Assembly (NCBI RefSeq): GCF_020184175.1
Contig: NC_065531.1
Coordinates: forward strand, 86,956,604 to 87,020,603
Direction: 5' to 3'
Length of the DNA stretch: 64,000 bases
From: Aphis gossypii
Taxonomy: Eukaryota > Arthropoda > Insecta > Hemiptera > Aphididae
Shown here: positions 54,601 to 64,000 of the stretch, one piece after another
How positions within the stretch are numbered: position 1 is the stretch's first letter
How the letters are laid out: each line of letters opens with the position of its first letter
The notes under the pieces: model-generated
Seen by the model: only the letters and a program-made list of their open reading frames with translations
Databases searched by the model: none
What the model was told of the DNA's origin: nothing
Position numbers and translations under genes: made by a program

Positions 54601-57600
54601 GCGTGTAGATAATACGATATAAAATGTTTACAGTAAACACGTATAATGTTTGTATAGTTTAATAACATATAAGAATTTTACAATCTCTCTCATTATCTTA
54701 ATACATTAGAAGAATATTAACACAATTTCATTTGCCACAGGCATAAATCCTCTGTCCGCACATGCTTACTCGCCTTGTTCGAGATCCGGGCCAAGGATCG
54801 TTATTAGTTATAACTAAATTTATTTATTCAATGTCCATACATATATATTTATTATTTTTATAATTGTTTGTAATGATAGCAAACGAGCCCTTAGAAATTT
54901 GGCTATCACAATATGTAGAATTAAAAATATTCAATAGGTAGTATACCTATTATAAACAGGCTAACTTCCGTAAAACTTGTGGTTATTATTATACTTAGTA
55001 CTAAATTTCAACTCAACTTTGGTAATGTTATACAGAAATAAAAGATTGATTAACATTATACATCATCAGATATTACTTAGTGTGGCAGTTTTATAAATAA
55101 TGAGCAAATAGTCTTACCTTTGAAATAGTGCCATTCCCTGCGTTACTTGAAATGTTTGATTTTACTTTTCTTCTTCCTGTACAATTTACTATTACGAATT
55201 CTACGAAACTAGCAAACACAAAACACATACAGACTCCATCCCAAACATTCATAGCAGTCAAATTAGCTACATCGGGCAGAGTCCGACGGAAACTGTTGGA
55301 AGTCGTAAAATAATTCAACATAGTCGTAACGCCTTAAAATACATAAAATTATATTTAATTTAGAATTTCAATTGAAAATAAAATACCTCTAATTAAAATA
55401 TATAAAAAATAATAACCAATAATTGTTCTTGCTGGTACTGCATCCCATTCTAGGAAAAATGTGATAAATGATGAGGTAACTAAAATTAAGCCTGGTATGA
55501 AAATAGTAGCGAAATAAAATGTTCTATCTCTACTAAATATCATTTCTACTTGTAGACAACTGTAATTACCTGAAAAATATGTATAAAATAAAATAATTTA
55601 AAACATTGATTAGAGTTTTAAAATACAACTGTAGTGAAATATTAACACATAAATACAAAATAAAAACAACATACAATATAATATTAAATGAATAAATATG
55701 ATTTAAAAGATAGGGATAAATGAAATAAAATATAATGCAAAATAATATGCAAATTATGCTATTTAAATAAAAATTATTACCTCTCCAACTGCCAGTAGAA
55801 GCACATTCATAAGTTCGATTTCGCTCCAAGTAAGCATTTGAAGTTTTCAAATTAGGAGACTTTACTAAGACTGAATTATCGTCTTTCCAAACATACTTTA
55901 AATCAGACTTTTCATATGATACTGTGAAAAAATGTTTCTAAATTTAAAAAATGTTTCTAAAAAAATGCAATTTATTCTTACCTACCTATTGTTAATTGAT
56001 TAAAATCACCAATGCCCAACAACATTTATCTTATGCAAGAAAAAACATCATTATCTCAGCATAGTAAAAATTATTTTCAATTACAATAAGTAATAAAATA
56101 CAATATGATATGATAAGTATTATATTAATAGGTATTTTTTTAGTATCATTTTAAAACTAAGATTATCAAAGATATTTTAAACAATACTTTACAAAAATAT
56201 AAATTACAACTACAATAAAATATCACCTTAAGGTTGAAATATTTATTGAATAGTATTTTGTAGGTTTTATGATAATCCGGTTTGGTTGATCGATCGAAAT
56301 TTAGGAAAATATATTATATATTATAAATAATTATAAGGATACCTTTATTTGGTACGCGTTTTATTAATTTATAAATAATTATTAATATGTGTAATACATA
56401 GATAGTATACTTACTGCTTTCCATAGAAAATGTACATAATGGCTGATCGAATGGAAATATATTCATCGAGCCTTCACAACATAACATCAGATGACGCCTA
56501 TTTAAAAAATAATAAAACTTTAAATTATCTGCCAAATATTTTAATAACTATTCACCCATATATAATTTACATATTTGTTATTTTGAATATATTTCAATTT
56601 AATTTATGAACAATTTGAAGTATGTAAATAGAATTCTAATATAACATTATTACATTGCTCATATTTTATTTTTTTGGAAATTCGGATACCTATGTTATTA
56701 TTTCAACCTATTTTTGAATTGTTTTTTCTAAAGTAATATATTTTTATCAAACCTTTAATACCGATGACAGTTTTTAAACTAAATATTGATTTCAAAAAAT
56801 ATTTAATTTAATTAATATTTTTCTTTTAAAATATATATATATATATCAATAACCTTTTTATCTTTCTGAGTAACAAACGAGTTCATTGTTGAAAACTTGA
56901 CTGTATAATATAATATATTATATATAATGATTGGGATTTTTATATTGCATTATTTTTTTTCAGGTGATGTGGCTTATAATGTAGTTCTTTGAGTAGAATA
57001 CCTATGTGTTTTAGTCGATACTGAATATTTTAATTTACAATACCACTATGTTTTTGAGATGGATAAAACAAATTTTTTTCTGACCGATTTTTTGACGCAT
57101 CCAAATATTTTACATTCATACAATGCTCACTGTTATGATTATTATTGTTCGTTAAGTAATCAGAATTTTCGTAAGGTTACGAAAAAATGTATATCTTGGT
57201 ACTTTTTAAATCATAATTTTAAAAACATTTAAATAACTCAATGGTTTTCCATTCAGAAAATAAAATATTAAGTTATACTGTTGAGCGTTTATTTATTATT
57301 ATAATTAAAATATATCCAGTTTATACGTGTAAATAGTGACTAGATCATGGTTGTCATGTATTAGATATCATGCAGTATTCTGTACAGCAAACTCATCAAC
57401 CTCTGTTTTCTTATCAACAAATAATTAAAGATAATAATAATTTTATTTTAGTTTTTTTTTTTTTTTTATTTCGTCTGTTATTGCAGAATAATTCAAAACA
57501 TACAATTGAAAATAATATTAAAAAATTATTTGTTTTTATCTTTCTTTTAAGTTCTTATTAATAAATTTTAAATGTCTTTTTGAGATTTTTAAGTTATTTT

Positions 57601-60600
57601 AATTGTTTAGGTTATTTTTATTGATTTATGAGGCATTTCAGTTCTATATGTATTCAAGCATAAGTACATTTAAAGATTATTTTTATAACTCTACCTAGTC
57701 GTGTACTCTACCCTGCCGTCGCCATACACATTCAGAGTGAACCGTATGGGCCTCTGGGTTGGCTTAAAGTCACCGTGCATGTGAAAGTTCGTATCCGGCA
57801 GCCAAATGTCACCCTGGTGATGAATGCCGTTCAGAACGCTGAAAGCTGTCTGATTGGGAAACTGCAGCCTTGAGTCATACCATTCTTGTTGCAGCAGAAA
57901 CTCGATGTCATATTTCTGCAACAAAATGACATGTTGCGTGATACAACTGCAATAATAGCAGGTTATACCTATAGTTTAAGCCGTAAAACTATGGTCATGG
58001 TTTGGTATTGGATTAAAAAAAAATAACTAAAATAACTGTATTATACTCGTTTGCATACTTAGAGCTTAGCTTGCAACAAAAATAATATTGATACTACTTT
58101 GCTAATGTAATAAAAAAATTATGTTTTTAAGTACATTAGTTTACCTTTCACTTTCCTTAATATACAAAACGACGAAAATTTCAAAAAAAATTGAACTACA
58201 TAACGTTATTCTTTTACAGAATATTGGTACATTATTTTTTATCAATTTAATAAGTTAACTGTTTTTATGTTAACATATTTTGCTTTTCACAACTTCCGTA
58301 CCAAATTTTTCATTTGAATAATTCTAAAAACGAATATACTTTCAAAATTAAAAAAGTGGCATTTTTAAAATCCTTTTAACAGTTTTATAAAAAGGTGTCG
58401 TTTAGCTTGTTAGTTAAAACAACATACCATCAAGCAACATTTCATTTAAATTGAAAATAGGGATACCTAAAAATATCTGAAAAATTCAGTTCTACTGCAC
58501 GTCTCTCCCATTTATAAGTGAAACGCTATGTTTCCCTTATATGCAGTTTGAGCTAGTCGTTAATCGCGATACCTGCTCTAAGTATATATTAAAGCGTCGC
58601 ATAAGTATAACGGTCTGCCGTGTTTTATAAATAACGGAAAATATTATACGTATAAATTATATACGTACTTCACGTATAATATGCGATGATAATACTGACG
58701 GGGCCGTTATGTAAATTAATCCTCAGGGTGCTAAAACGCACTAAACAACACGAGTATACTTGGCAAATTGCCCGATTTTGGCCTATGGTGACGGTACATG
58801 AATATACACGAGTAGTTCATCAGTGTTTAATGTCTGCATGTTATAGAAGTTTCCATTGTCCGACATGCTGTGAAAAATGTTAAAACACCGAATTCACCGA
58901 AATATATAATACATATTACACAACCTCAGCATAGTTGTCGAACGAAATTAAAACGAAGAGTTATGCACTTACACAGAAATAGCGTGTATGTACGTCGTAT
59001 TTCGATTTAATTCAGAATGTACGTAATATTCAATATTGTATGTAAGCATTTTCTTCCGTCATAAAATTCTAAACGACTTCATCAAAAACTCATTTCTAGA
59101 GATATAATATTGTTTTATAGCTTAAAATAGACCATCGTATATTTATTTTTCTGTTCAAAAATATTTTGGAAGGCAATTTATTCGAAACTGTCCAATAATA
59201 TAAGTTAGTTATGAATATTTTCTCACAAATAAAATTTGGTTTTGACTATAGTTTAAATGAATTATGAAAAACACTAACTAATTATATTACATATATTGTA
59301 AAAAATATGTTAATTTTTTTTTTACGACTATGAATTGGATGATCGATTAGTCCCCCTCAATCTATGAACAGACAATTTAGCATGAACATAATAGGTTCTA
59401 TTCGCATTGTTTATAGAAGTAATCCTAATTCACTGTTTTACAAAGAAAACTTTTCTGCAGTAAAAAAATAAGTAAAAAAAAATCTTATCTCTATTGTTAG
59501 ATATTACATTATGTGCCTACTTAACTTTAAAGTTGTAACGAACTACTAGGTAACGAATATTTATAGCTGGGTAATTGGCTGTTCAACAAATTATGAGAAA
59601 AAAAAATAACAGTACACTCTAATAACAACTCTAAATTATTGTTTAATATTCACAATACAGCTACTAAAATTGCTATATATTATAATGGTTCATTATGGGT
59701 TACATTTAAATATTATAATTTATGTACTAATTTGATATGGTATTTAACATAGATTTATGGTAAGTATCTATACTTTCATTTATGCAAAATAATAAAATAC
59801 AAAATTACATCAACCATATGATATACTATTGACGTTTTAATTTTATGATAAATATCAAAACCGTGTATTTTAATAAATATTAAAAATTAAAATAATAATT
59901 ATTAGTTTACCAAGCTTGATTCATCGGGGGATGATAATGTAAATAGCACTACACTGACATTGACAATTGAAGGACCTGTAAAAATATATAATACATAATA
60001 ATAAATTGTTTTTAAGTATTTAATTTATAATTATTTGATAGGTAATGTACTTTAGGATTAGTACTTCAAGTAAATACCTATATAATAATACTTTTTTTTT
60101 TACAGAATACTATATATAACATTAAAGCACCGATCTACAAACGATTATTAAGTACTAATATTGTAAAATTAAATTAAACAGTAACTCTCGTTTGTAAAAC
60201 TTTCAAGTTATTATCATACTTATTTTTTTATTTTATTTGATATAAATACTTGTATGGTAAAATAACATTGTAAATTTTAATAGATTACAAGGGCCTCCTA
60301 ACTATAAAAATCGACTGCCATATAAATAAAAATAACGCCCTTAATAAGAAAAAATTAGAGAGTGAGGCCACCTTACACTGCATCCAACTGAATTATTAAT
60401 ATAAATTTTAAATACAAATAAATAATTGTAAATTAAATATTAGCGTGTAACATTATAATATTTATTAGACAATTATAATTTACAAGTATACATAAAGCTG
60501 TTAAAACTTTATAATTTTATTTTATTTGGTAGCACATGGTCAATAAATCGTTCCATCCACAGTTTTAGGTAAAGATACTGTGTTCTTATATATTAATTCT

Positions 60601-62392
60601 CAATATGGCCATAGTAATGCATACTATAATGTCTAATTTCTAGTTGCCTACCTATTGTACGCACAAAAATAAAGAACGCATTATTATTTCAAATGGACAA
60701 TTTGGTGGACTATATATGTAAAGTAAATACTATATAATCTATTTACTAAATAATTTTTAATTTTATAATAAAATATGATTATTCTAAGAGTAAATTAAAT
60801 CTATATATACACAACAAGATGTATTAGTGAAAAAGTACATAAAGTTTTACGATTAAAAATCAATCTAGCAGTGACACTTAGCTAGGGATTATAAAAGATG
60901 TATGGTTTAAGAAATTTCTTTAAATCAATTATACATCATGGCATCATGTTTTTTGTCACTTTCATTTATGTCGGTATATGCTGGTTTTGTTATTTAGAAA
61001 AAAATGTTTATACATTAATGTAGTTATCCCGTTAACTAATTTAATATAAAGTTATTTATGAACAATAATTTAGAGATAAAGTATGCAATGGTTGTGATAT
61101 TTTTGATTACTTTAATTTTTTACCAAACTTTATAGTTGTGTTGAATATACGTGGATATTATTTTTAGAATCATCTGATAAATTTAAAGCTAAATTGTTAA
61201 AGCTAGCAAATTTGTTTTTGGACAAAAACAACATTTTCAGTTTATGAGAACTATAATTAATTTTTTAAACACTTCTATAATGTGAAAAATAAAAAATAAA
61301 TTTCATGATAGATAATATTCATACATTATATTCATTATGAAATCCATATTGTATATTGTCTAAAATCATCAATTAGGTACCTAATGAATTTAGAAATCTA
61401 ATTAATAATGGTTAATCGTATTATGTATTATGTTTGAAATAATCGCACCATGATATAATATTGAGTTGGTAATAATCTGAATTTGATAGTGTCTAGTTAA
61501 ATTACTGTGTCCACTATATATATACATTACCGTAGTAAATCAATTACTAGTTATACCTACCTAAGTGTTTGAAATAGTCAAGTGAGAAAAACTTTAGTGT
61601 GAACAGTTTGGGTGGTATACAATTTTCAGCACAACTACACACTTAACAATAATATTTGATAAATATAGGTATAAATAGGTGTAGGTACTTAATCTGTTAT
61701 CCACCTCAATTATTAATAATATAATACAATTAATATTACTCCATATTTCATATTTCTATAACGGTTTTCTGTTAGTTGCACATATTATATGATGTAACTT
61801 AATCATCTCTTTACGTTTGAATGGTTATATAAATTCGTTAAAAGGTATACAAACTTGTATGCTTACAATATAATATTTATAAATAAAGTATGCATATAAC
61901 TAAAGTTTTTGACAGTTAATATAATTTCTGTGTAGTAAAAATACATACCAACTTAAATTTTAAAACTCGTAATCAAAATTAACTTTTTATGTACCTAATC
62001 AAAAGTATCAGAATAATAGTAGATATTGTTTTATACATTTCCATAATATATTTTGAATTTTAGGAAATGGATTAAAAATGTATGTCCCTTTAACTAAATT
62101 ACGAATTTAAAAGTTATTTATATGAAAATCGATTATGGCCGAATTTAAAATACACAATCTACTCATAACTAACTAATTTTATATTTAAAAGAATAATTTA
62201 ACTAATATTGTTACTTGAATATTAAGTGCAATTTGTGTATTTTATACTGATTTCAAAGCTCAAAACTGTAAATTAATATAATTATTATCATATACCTACT
62301 TACCATAAGATGGTGGCAATAATCGCTTGTCATAAATATCAGTATTCAATAGATGATCAAGTATATGTTTGTCCGATTTTCCATTTTCGAAT
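27498..62392 (-). CDS. Cys-loop ligand-gated chloride channel, pHCl-1/glycine-receptor-like (9 exons, 5' end missing)
   Basis: Pentameric anion channel subunit of the insect pHCl-1-like group, expected in neural or epithelial plasma membrane. Exons in gene order: 62392-62304, 59975-59911, 57915-57695, 56497-56415, 55921-55781, 55569-55417, 55332-55118, 29723-29640, 27665-27498. All phases join, giving 405 residues from the first full codon. Seen: WLPD (89-92), NIFPFD inside the Cys-loop C132-x13-C146, a second cysteine pair C192/C204 of the glycine-receptor type, TM1 (218-238), PAR (245-247) before TM2, marking anion selectivity, TM2 (246-266), TM3 (281-300) and TM4 (372-392). NxS/T sites lie at 35, 72, 187 and 201. 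The start Met and signal peptide are absent and probably beyond 64 kb. The TM3-TM4 loop is short (about 70 residues). Extra loop exons in the 25.4-kb intron cannot be excluded. pHCl-1 is my best family match from memory; related insect channels are the alternative. Confidence 0.85.
29640..29723 (-). CDS. chloride channel exon: cysteine-containing cytoplasmic loop
   Basis: Acceptor GTTTTAG, donor AAAACG|GTAAGT, exactly 28 codons, phase 0 at both ends, so it can be included or skipped without a frame change. Encodes KSSKEIKCPECAQNVCSH... in the TM3-TM4 loop. The CPEC and following VC (residues 330, 333, 338) give a CxxC-x4-C pattern. Confidence 0.75.
30660..31000 (+). mobile_element. Helitron-like non-autonomous repeat end
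   Basis: The stretch begins around CATAAGAGAGTCTTACGGGC, continues CTGACTAACTCACTGACTGA and a degenerate AT-rich body, and ends GGGTAACGAAGTGCACGGGATCAGCTAGT. A GTGCACGGG..CTAG end followed by T resembles the CTRR|T ends of insect Helitron-derived repeats, and the CTGACT run near the start is a feature I associate with them. No hairpin is clear before the end, so the class is tentative. Confidence 0.4.
31299..31450 (-). pseudogene. possible reverse-transcriptase relic (non-LTR)
   Basis: Within a 105-codon - strand frame, the part encoding VNGGTPKRNRILLYNSVTSI recalls the GGP..RR.LL..V..SI.LYG block near the end of R1-type non-LTR reverse transcriptases. The following LYGAP part is not preserved, and stops follow. 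The rest of the frame is not recognisable. Weak and short. Confidence 0.25.
33471..33494 (+). repeat. (ATC)8 microsatellite
   Basis: Eight perfect ATC units, followed by TGATCATC. No coding role was found. Confidence 0.85.
39104..39287. repeat. degenerate repeat ending in an hAT-like terminus (CAAGCCCTG)
   Basis: Contains repeated words such as AAATTCTGAATAACGATGAACG and AATCTGAATAACGATAAACAC, with inverted versions (TTATTCAGAATAACG), and ends CAAATTCAAGCCCTG. CAAGCCCTG is the complement of CAGGGCTTG, a common hAT-type terminus. The opposite end was not found, so it is a fragment at best. Confidence 0.4.
40468..40491 (+). repeat. short tandem repeat (CATTTTT)n
   Basis: Three CATTTTT units followed by CAT. 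Seven-base period. Confidence 0.8.
42670..42727. repeat. 58-base hairpin with 18-base arms
   Basis: TACCATTGATTATACATA (42670-42687) and TATGTACAATCAATGGTA (42710-42727) are reverse complements with one mismatch, around a 22-base AT loop. It could be a tiny foldback remnant or a structured RNA segment within the chloride channel intron. Confidence 0.65.
43020..43400. promoter_or_regulatory. GC- and CpG-rich patch inside the large intron
   Basis: The region contains many CpG and CG-rich words (ATCTCCGGATTAG, CACGCCCGGAATCG, TCCGGCGACAGCTG, CTGCGCGCGAGCG) in AT-rich surroundings. Several overlapping frames of 60-80 codons on both strands have no family signature. On the - strand a GACTCAG|GTAATA donor-like site lies at about 43184. 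An internal promoter or untranslated first exon is one reading. Confidence 0.3.
43650..44200 (-). mobile_element. 5'-truncated jockey-type non-LTR retrotransposon end
   Basis: The - strand encodes the C-terminal end of a jockey-like reverse transcriptase at 44195-43872, followed by about 210 bases that would be the 3' untranslated end. An 11-base T run at 43650-43660 on the + strand could be its poly(A) tail. The element begins abruptly near 44200, as expected from incomplete reverse transcription. No target-site duplication was found. It has the same orientation as the host chloride channel gene. Confidence 0.65.
43872..44195 (-). pseudogene. jockey-like reverse transcriptase, C-terminal fragment
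   Basis: Read on the - strand, LLKPI is followed by a small insertion with two in-frame stops (44168-44173), then 96 uninterrupted codons from TYGIQLWG onward (YGIQLWGV starts at 44162) through SNITKTQSFQSKCLRQIT, LHNDLSIQKVK and LRMRTWYRDLLID to TAA at 43872. The KPI..YGIQLWG, FQSK.LR.I and LH.DL.I..V blocks are characteristic of the thumb and C-terminal end of jockey-clade polymerases. The polymerase active site and endonuclease are missing. A dead fragment, no activity expected. Confidence 0.75.
47266..47284 (+). repeat. (TA)n microsatellite
   Basis: A run of about nine TA units within ATTATATATATATATATATACG. Similar shorter TA runs occur throughout the window. Confidence 0.8.
49951..49975 (+). 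repeat. (AAT)n microsatellite
   Basis: CAATAATAATAATAATAATAACAAC, about six to seven AAT units in the large intron. Confidence 0.8.
55118..55332 (-). CDS. chloride channel exon: TM2 pore helix and TM3
   Basis: Acceptor ATTTTAAG, donor TCAAAG|GTAAGA. Two bases plus 71 codons: VTTMLNYFTTSNSFRRTLPD, then NLTAMNVWDGVCMCFVFASF (TM3), then the basic loop start GRRKVKSNIS. The polar TM2 face and the M2-M3 linker with its Pro are intact, so a working pore is expected. Confidence 0.92.
55333..55416 (-). other. 84-base intron splitting the pore-entry codon
   Basis: GTTATT donor and ATTTTAAG acceptor. It splits Gly251 (G|GC) just before TM2. If retained, the frame runs on about 20 codons (YYFLYILIRG...) to a stop, giving a protein ending before TM2. 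All other introns of this gene have donors closer to consensus. Confidence 0.7.
55417..55569 (-). CDS. chloride channel exon: TM1 and PAR motif
   Basis: Acceptor ATTTTTCAG, two bases plus 50 codons plus one base. Encodes NYSCLQVEM, RDRTFYFATIFIPG (TM1) and EWDAVPARTII at the cytoplasmic mouth of the pore. C204 pairs with C192. The donor reads ATTG|GTTATT, a weak match to consensus, yet it is the only site that restores IIG-VTT across an 84-base intron. Confidence 0.88.
55781..55921 (-). CDS. chloride channel exon: between Cys-loop and TM1
   Basis: Acceptor TTTTTTCACAG, donor GGAGAG|GTAATA. Two bases, 46 codons, one base: SYEKSDLKYVWKDD... to ...TYECASTGSWR. Includes YVWK, an NRT sequon (187), and C192, the first cysteine of the second disulfide pair typical of glycine-receptor-like channels. 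Confidence 0.9.
56415..56497 (-). CDS. chloride channel exon: the Cys-loop
   Basis: Acceptor TTTAAATAG, donor AAAGCA|GTAAGT. One base, 27 codons, one base. Encodes RRHLMLCC...NIFPFDQPLC, the signature 13-residue disulfide loop (C132 to C146). The F-P-F-D core is intact. The 83-base size is typical for this exon in the family. Confidence 0.92.
57695..57915 (-). CDS. chloride channel exon: ligand-binding domain, WLPD motif
   Basis: Acceptor TTTTGTTGCAG, donor ACTAG|GTAGAG. 73 codons plus two bases. Contains FLLQQEWYDSRL, GDIWLPDTNF and GRVEYTTR, conserved Cys-loop receptor blocks for the principal binding face and core strands. An NQT sequon lies at residue 72. Confidence 0.9.
59911..59975 (-). 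CDS. chloride channel exon: first beta strand (GPSIVNVSV)
   Basis: Acceptor TTTTTACAG, donor AGCTTG|GTAAAC. Two bases completing Gly30, then 21 codons: PSIVNVSVVLFTLSSPDESSL. This matches the conserved GPxxVxVxxxxxxxSS strand of anion Cys-loop receptors, with an N-glycosylation site at NVS. Sixty-five-base exons at this place are usual in the family. Confidence 0.85.
62304..62392 (-). CDS. chloride channel exon: start of ligand-binding domain
   Basis: Acceptor GTATTTAG, donor TATG|GTAAGT. One base, 29 codons, one base. Encodes FENGKSDKHILDHLL...RLLPPSY, the segment before the first beta strands; the split Gly is completed in the next exon. Resembles the YDKRLLPP-type lead-in of Cys-loop receptors. 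The preceding exon was not found within the window. Confidence 0.75.
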
Positions 62393-64000
62393 CTAAATAC
62401 AAAATATAAACTTTAATCATTTTATTTGTGTTTAAAACTATTTAATCGATTCTTAAATCATTAAATAGTTAGAGTTTTATAAGATAAAAAAGAAGAATAT
62501 ATATTCTTATCCAAATATATTCAATAGTAGGTAACAAGGTATATTACAAAAAAAAAAACTATTAATGGGTTTATTGTGTGAGTTTTTATCATATTATAAA
62601 ACAAATTAATATATGACGACAATTTTGAGAATATTTGGTATGGTGTATGAGCTCATGTTTTGATTAGATATGTAAGTATGTATATCCATCATAATTTGTT
62701 TTTCACATTGCGTAGGTTGTATTTTGTAATATAAATTTCGATACCATTTGATAGTAATCACATTTTAATAACACATTTGATCGATGATCTTAGGTGAAGA
62801 ATTCTGAATTAATCAATGTGGTTTCAATCGAATATGGTTTTCAAAAAAAAAAAAAATTGTTTTTCTTAAGTAAGAGATTTATTGAAATAAAATAACAAAA
62901 TACCACTATAAGTTTATACACTGTCCTTAATCATACAATATGTAATGCAGATTATATAACGCGTATAAAGTGTTAAGTAAAACATATAAATGGTACGTTT
63001 ATCATTATTAGGTATTATTTTATTACATTAATATTAATTTAGCATAGTAAATAAAATAATTTAAATATTTTTAATACAAATAAAGATATTAAATATTATA
63101 TACAGTTCAATATTTTATTTTTGTCATGTCTCGATGATAGGTTGTCTAAATTATTACTGTATTAGTTTTAAATTTTCAAATTACTCAGTTTTAACACTTT
63201 TTGTTTTTTTTTTTTTTTTTACGAAACGTTATTCTAAATATAGATTATTTCTATTTAACATCAAAACTATATATGTAATATTTTTGTTCTGTATTTAATC
63301 ATCCAAATTGTTCCGTCTATTTTATCTTTATCTCACATTAATGAGATGTATACTTTAGTACTTCATTAAGAGTTTTTTAGTTTTGTAATTTTGTTTCAAT
63401 TAGTAGTATAACATATATAACATGTATAACATATATTTACAATTTAAATAAGAAATGTATTAGTTTACTCCTATATTTTTTATTTCATAGTATTGTATAT
63501 TTTTTTATTATCTTATAATTTTAATTTCAAGGTAATTTTGCACTTCAATTATTTTCTGTACTTTTAGCCTTTGGGGTGGTGTTTAATTATTGGCTTAGAA
63601 GTATAAATATCTTTCATTAGATTTTATTAGAAATATATAATATTAATAATAATATATTTTGGTTTAAAAATTTAAAAGTTTTAGTTATTGAAAACATATA
63701 AGTACATTATATTGTATAAGATATGTTGAAACTGTACTAAGTAAATTAGTGTAGACACAGTAGTTCATCCAGCGTATCCGAATTAGGTCCCAAATACTAG
63801 GGTTTAATCGCAAGTACTACACTATTTGGGTCCGGGATTATTTTAAGGAGGTAACAACGCATCTTAAGTAAATAAACAAAACAAACGAAAAATATTTAAA
63901 ATGTTGACATTTATGGACACTTTTCATTTTTTTAAATTCACATGACCCACTATTAGTTATTTTAGCAATTATTTTTTTTTATTATTATTTTCCTATATGA
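62393..64000. other. upstream flank or first intron of the chloride channel gene
   Basis: The missing signal-peptide exon is expected to the right of 62392. I found no start codon with a hydrophobic leader and a matching donor phase here, so this is probably intron. A 17-base T run lies near 63204-63220. A GC-richer imperfect inverted stretch (TAGGTCCCAAATA ... TATTTGGGTCCGGG) lies at 63785-63838. Confidence 0.5.

Larger units (their letters stand above)
29724..55117 (-). other. 25.4-kb intron of the chloride channel gene
   Basis: GTAAGA at its 5' end and TTTTAG at its 3' end. No further coding exon was recognised, though small in-phase loop exons could hide here. Contents are given separately: jockey fragment, hAT-like end, Helitron-like end, RT-like relic, a hairpin and microsatellites. 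GC-richer patches lie at about 32220-32460, 33330-33440, 36160-36540, 43020-43400 and 54360-54440. Everything else is featureless AT-rich sequence. Confidence 0.6.

Noticed and set aside
58686..58883. 65-codon + strand frame in a GC-richer intronic patch
   Set aside because: Antisense within a channel intron, with no motif; considered as a nested gene but unsupported.
1..64000. CRISPR arrays, rRNA, tRNA or bacterial operon features
   Set aside because: No regularly spaced repeats, no cloverleaf with tRNA box sequences noticed by eye, and intron-rich gene structure throughout. A tRNA scan was not possible here.

Overview
The window is AT-rich (by eye roughly three quarters A+T) animal nuclear DNA. 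Coding exons are small and sparse, introns run from 84 bases to about 25 kb, and many short inverted-repeat transposons are scattered through it. An insect gustatory receptor, an invertebrate-type acid/glycine-like chloride channel, and repeats of a style common in aphid genomes point to a hemipteran, most probably an aphid. The organism call is inference from gene families and repeat style, not from a species-specific marker. Two protein-coding genes can be supported, both reconstructed exon by exon with matching splice phases.

Left part (1-17.4 kb): 1-3 kb holds nothing recognisable. 3.0-4.7 kb is a nested cluster of inverted-repeat elements with termini GATTCTGAGCGGA. 7.26-9.85 kb is a dead copy of a gustatory receptor gene: an exon 2 relic, then a 1.56-kb insert of the same transposon style, then an exon 3 relic with a destroyed splice acceptor. 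11.1-12.7 kb is relatively CpG-rich with no convincing gene. An intact-looking, four-exon insect gustatory receptor gene (379 residues) lies on the + strand at 14973-17327. Its second intron carries a degraded remnant of the same repeat that sits in the dead copy.

Middle (17.4-27.5 kb): just 3' of the receptor gene are three compact inverted-repeat elements, at 17401-17623 (24-base perfect termini), 17795-17950 (hAT-like, imperfect 8-base target duplication) and 18522-18704. The rest of this stretch has no recognisable gene.

Right part (27.5-62.4 kb): the - strand carries one large Cys-loop ligand-gated chloride channel gene of the insect pHCl-1/glycine-receptor-like group. Nine exons give 405 residues from the start of the ligand-binding domain to the stop codon. 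The signal-peptide exon(s) are not found and probably lie beyond 64 kb. A 25.4-kb intron separates the TM1-TM3 exons from the last two exons. It contains a 5'-truncated jockey-type retrotransposon end (43.87-44.20 kb), a fragment resembling an hAT terminus (39.1-39.3 kb), a Helitron-like end (30.66-31.0 kb), and some GC-richer patches that could be regulatory or untranslated exons.

The two genes have no evident operon-like or pathway link beyond both probably acting in sensory or neural membranes. I found no CRISPR, rRNA or tRNA that I can support, and no convincing undescribed system. The most interesting signals are the receptor duplication that preserves its intronic transposon, the nested inverted-repeat family, and a weak splice donor in the chloride channel's pore-coding region.
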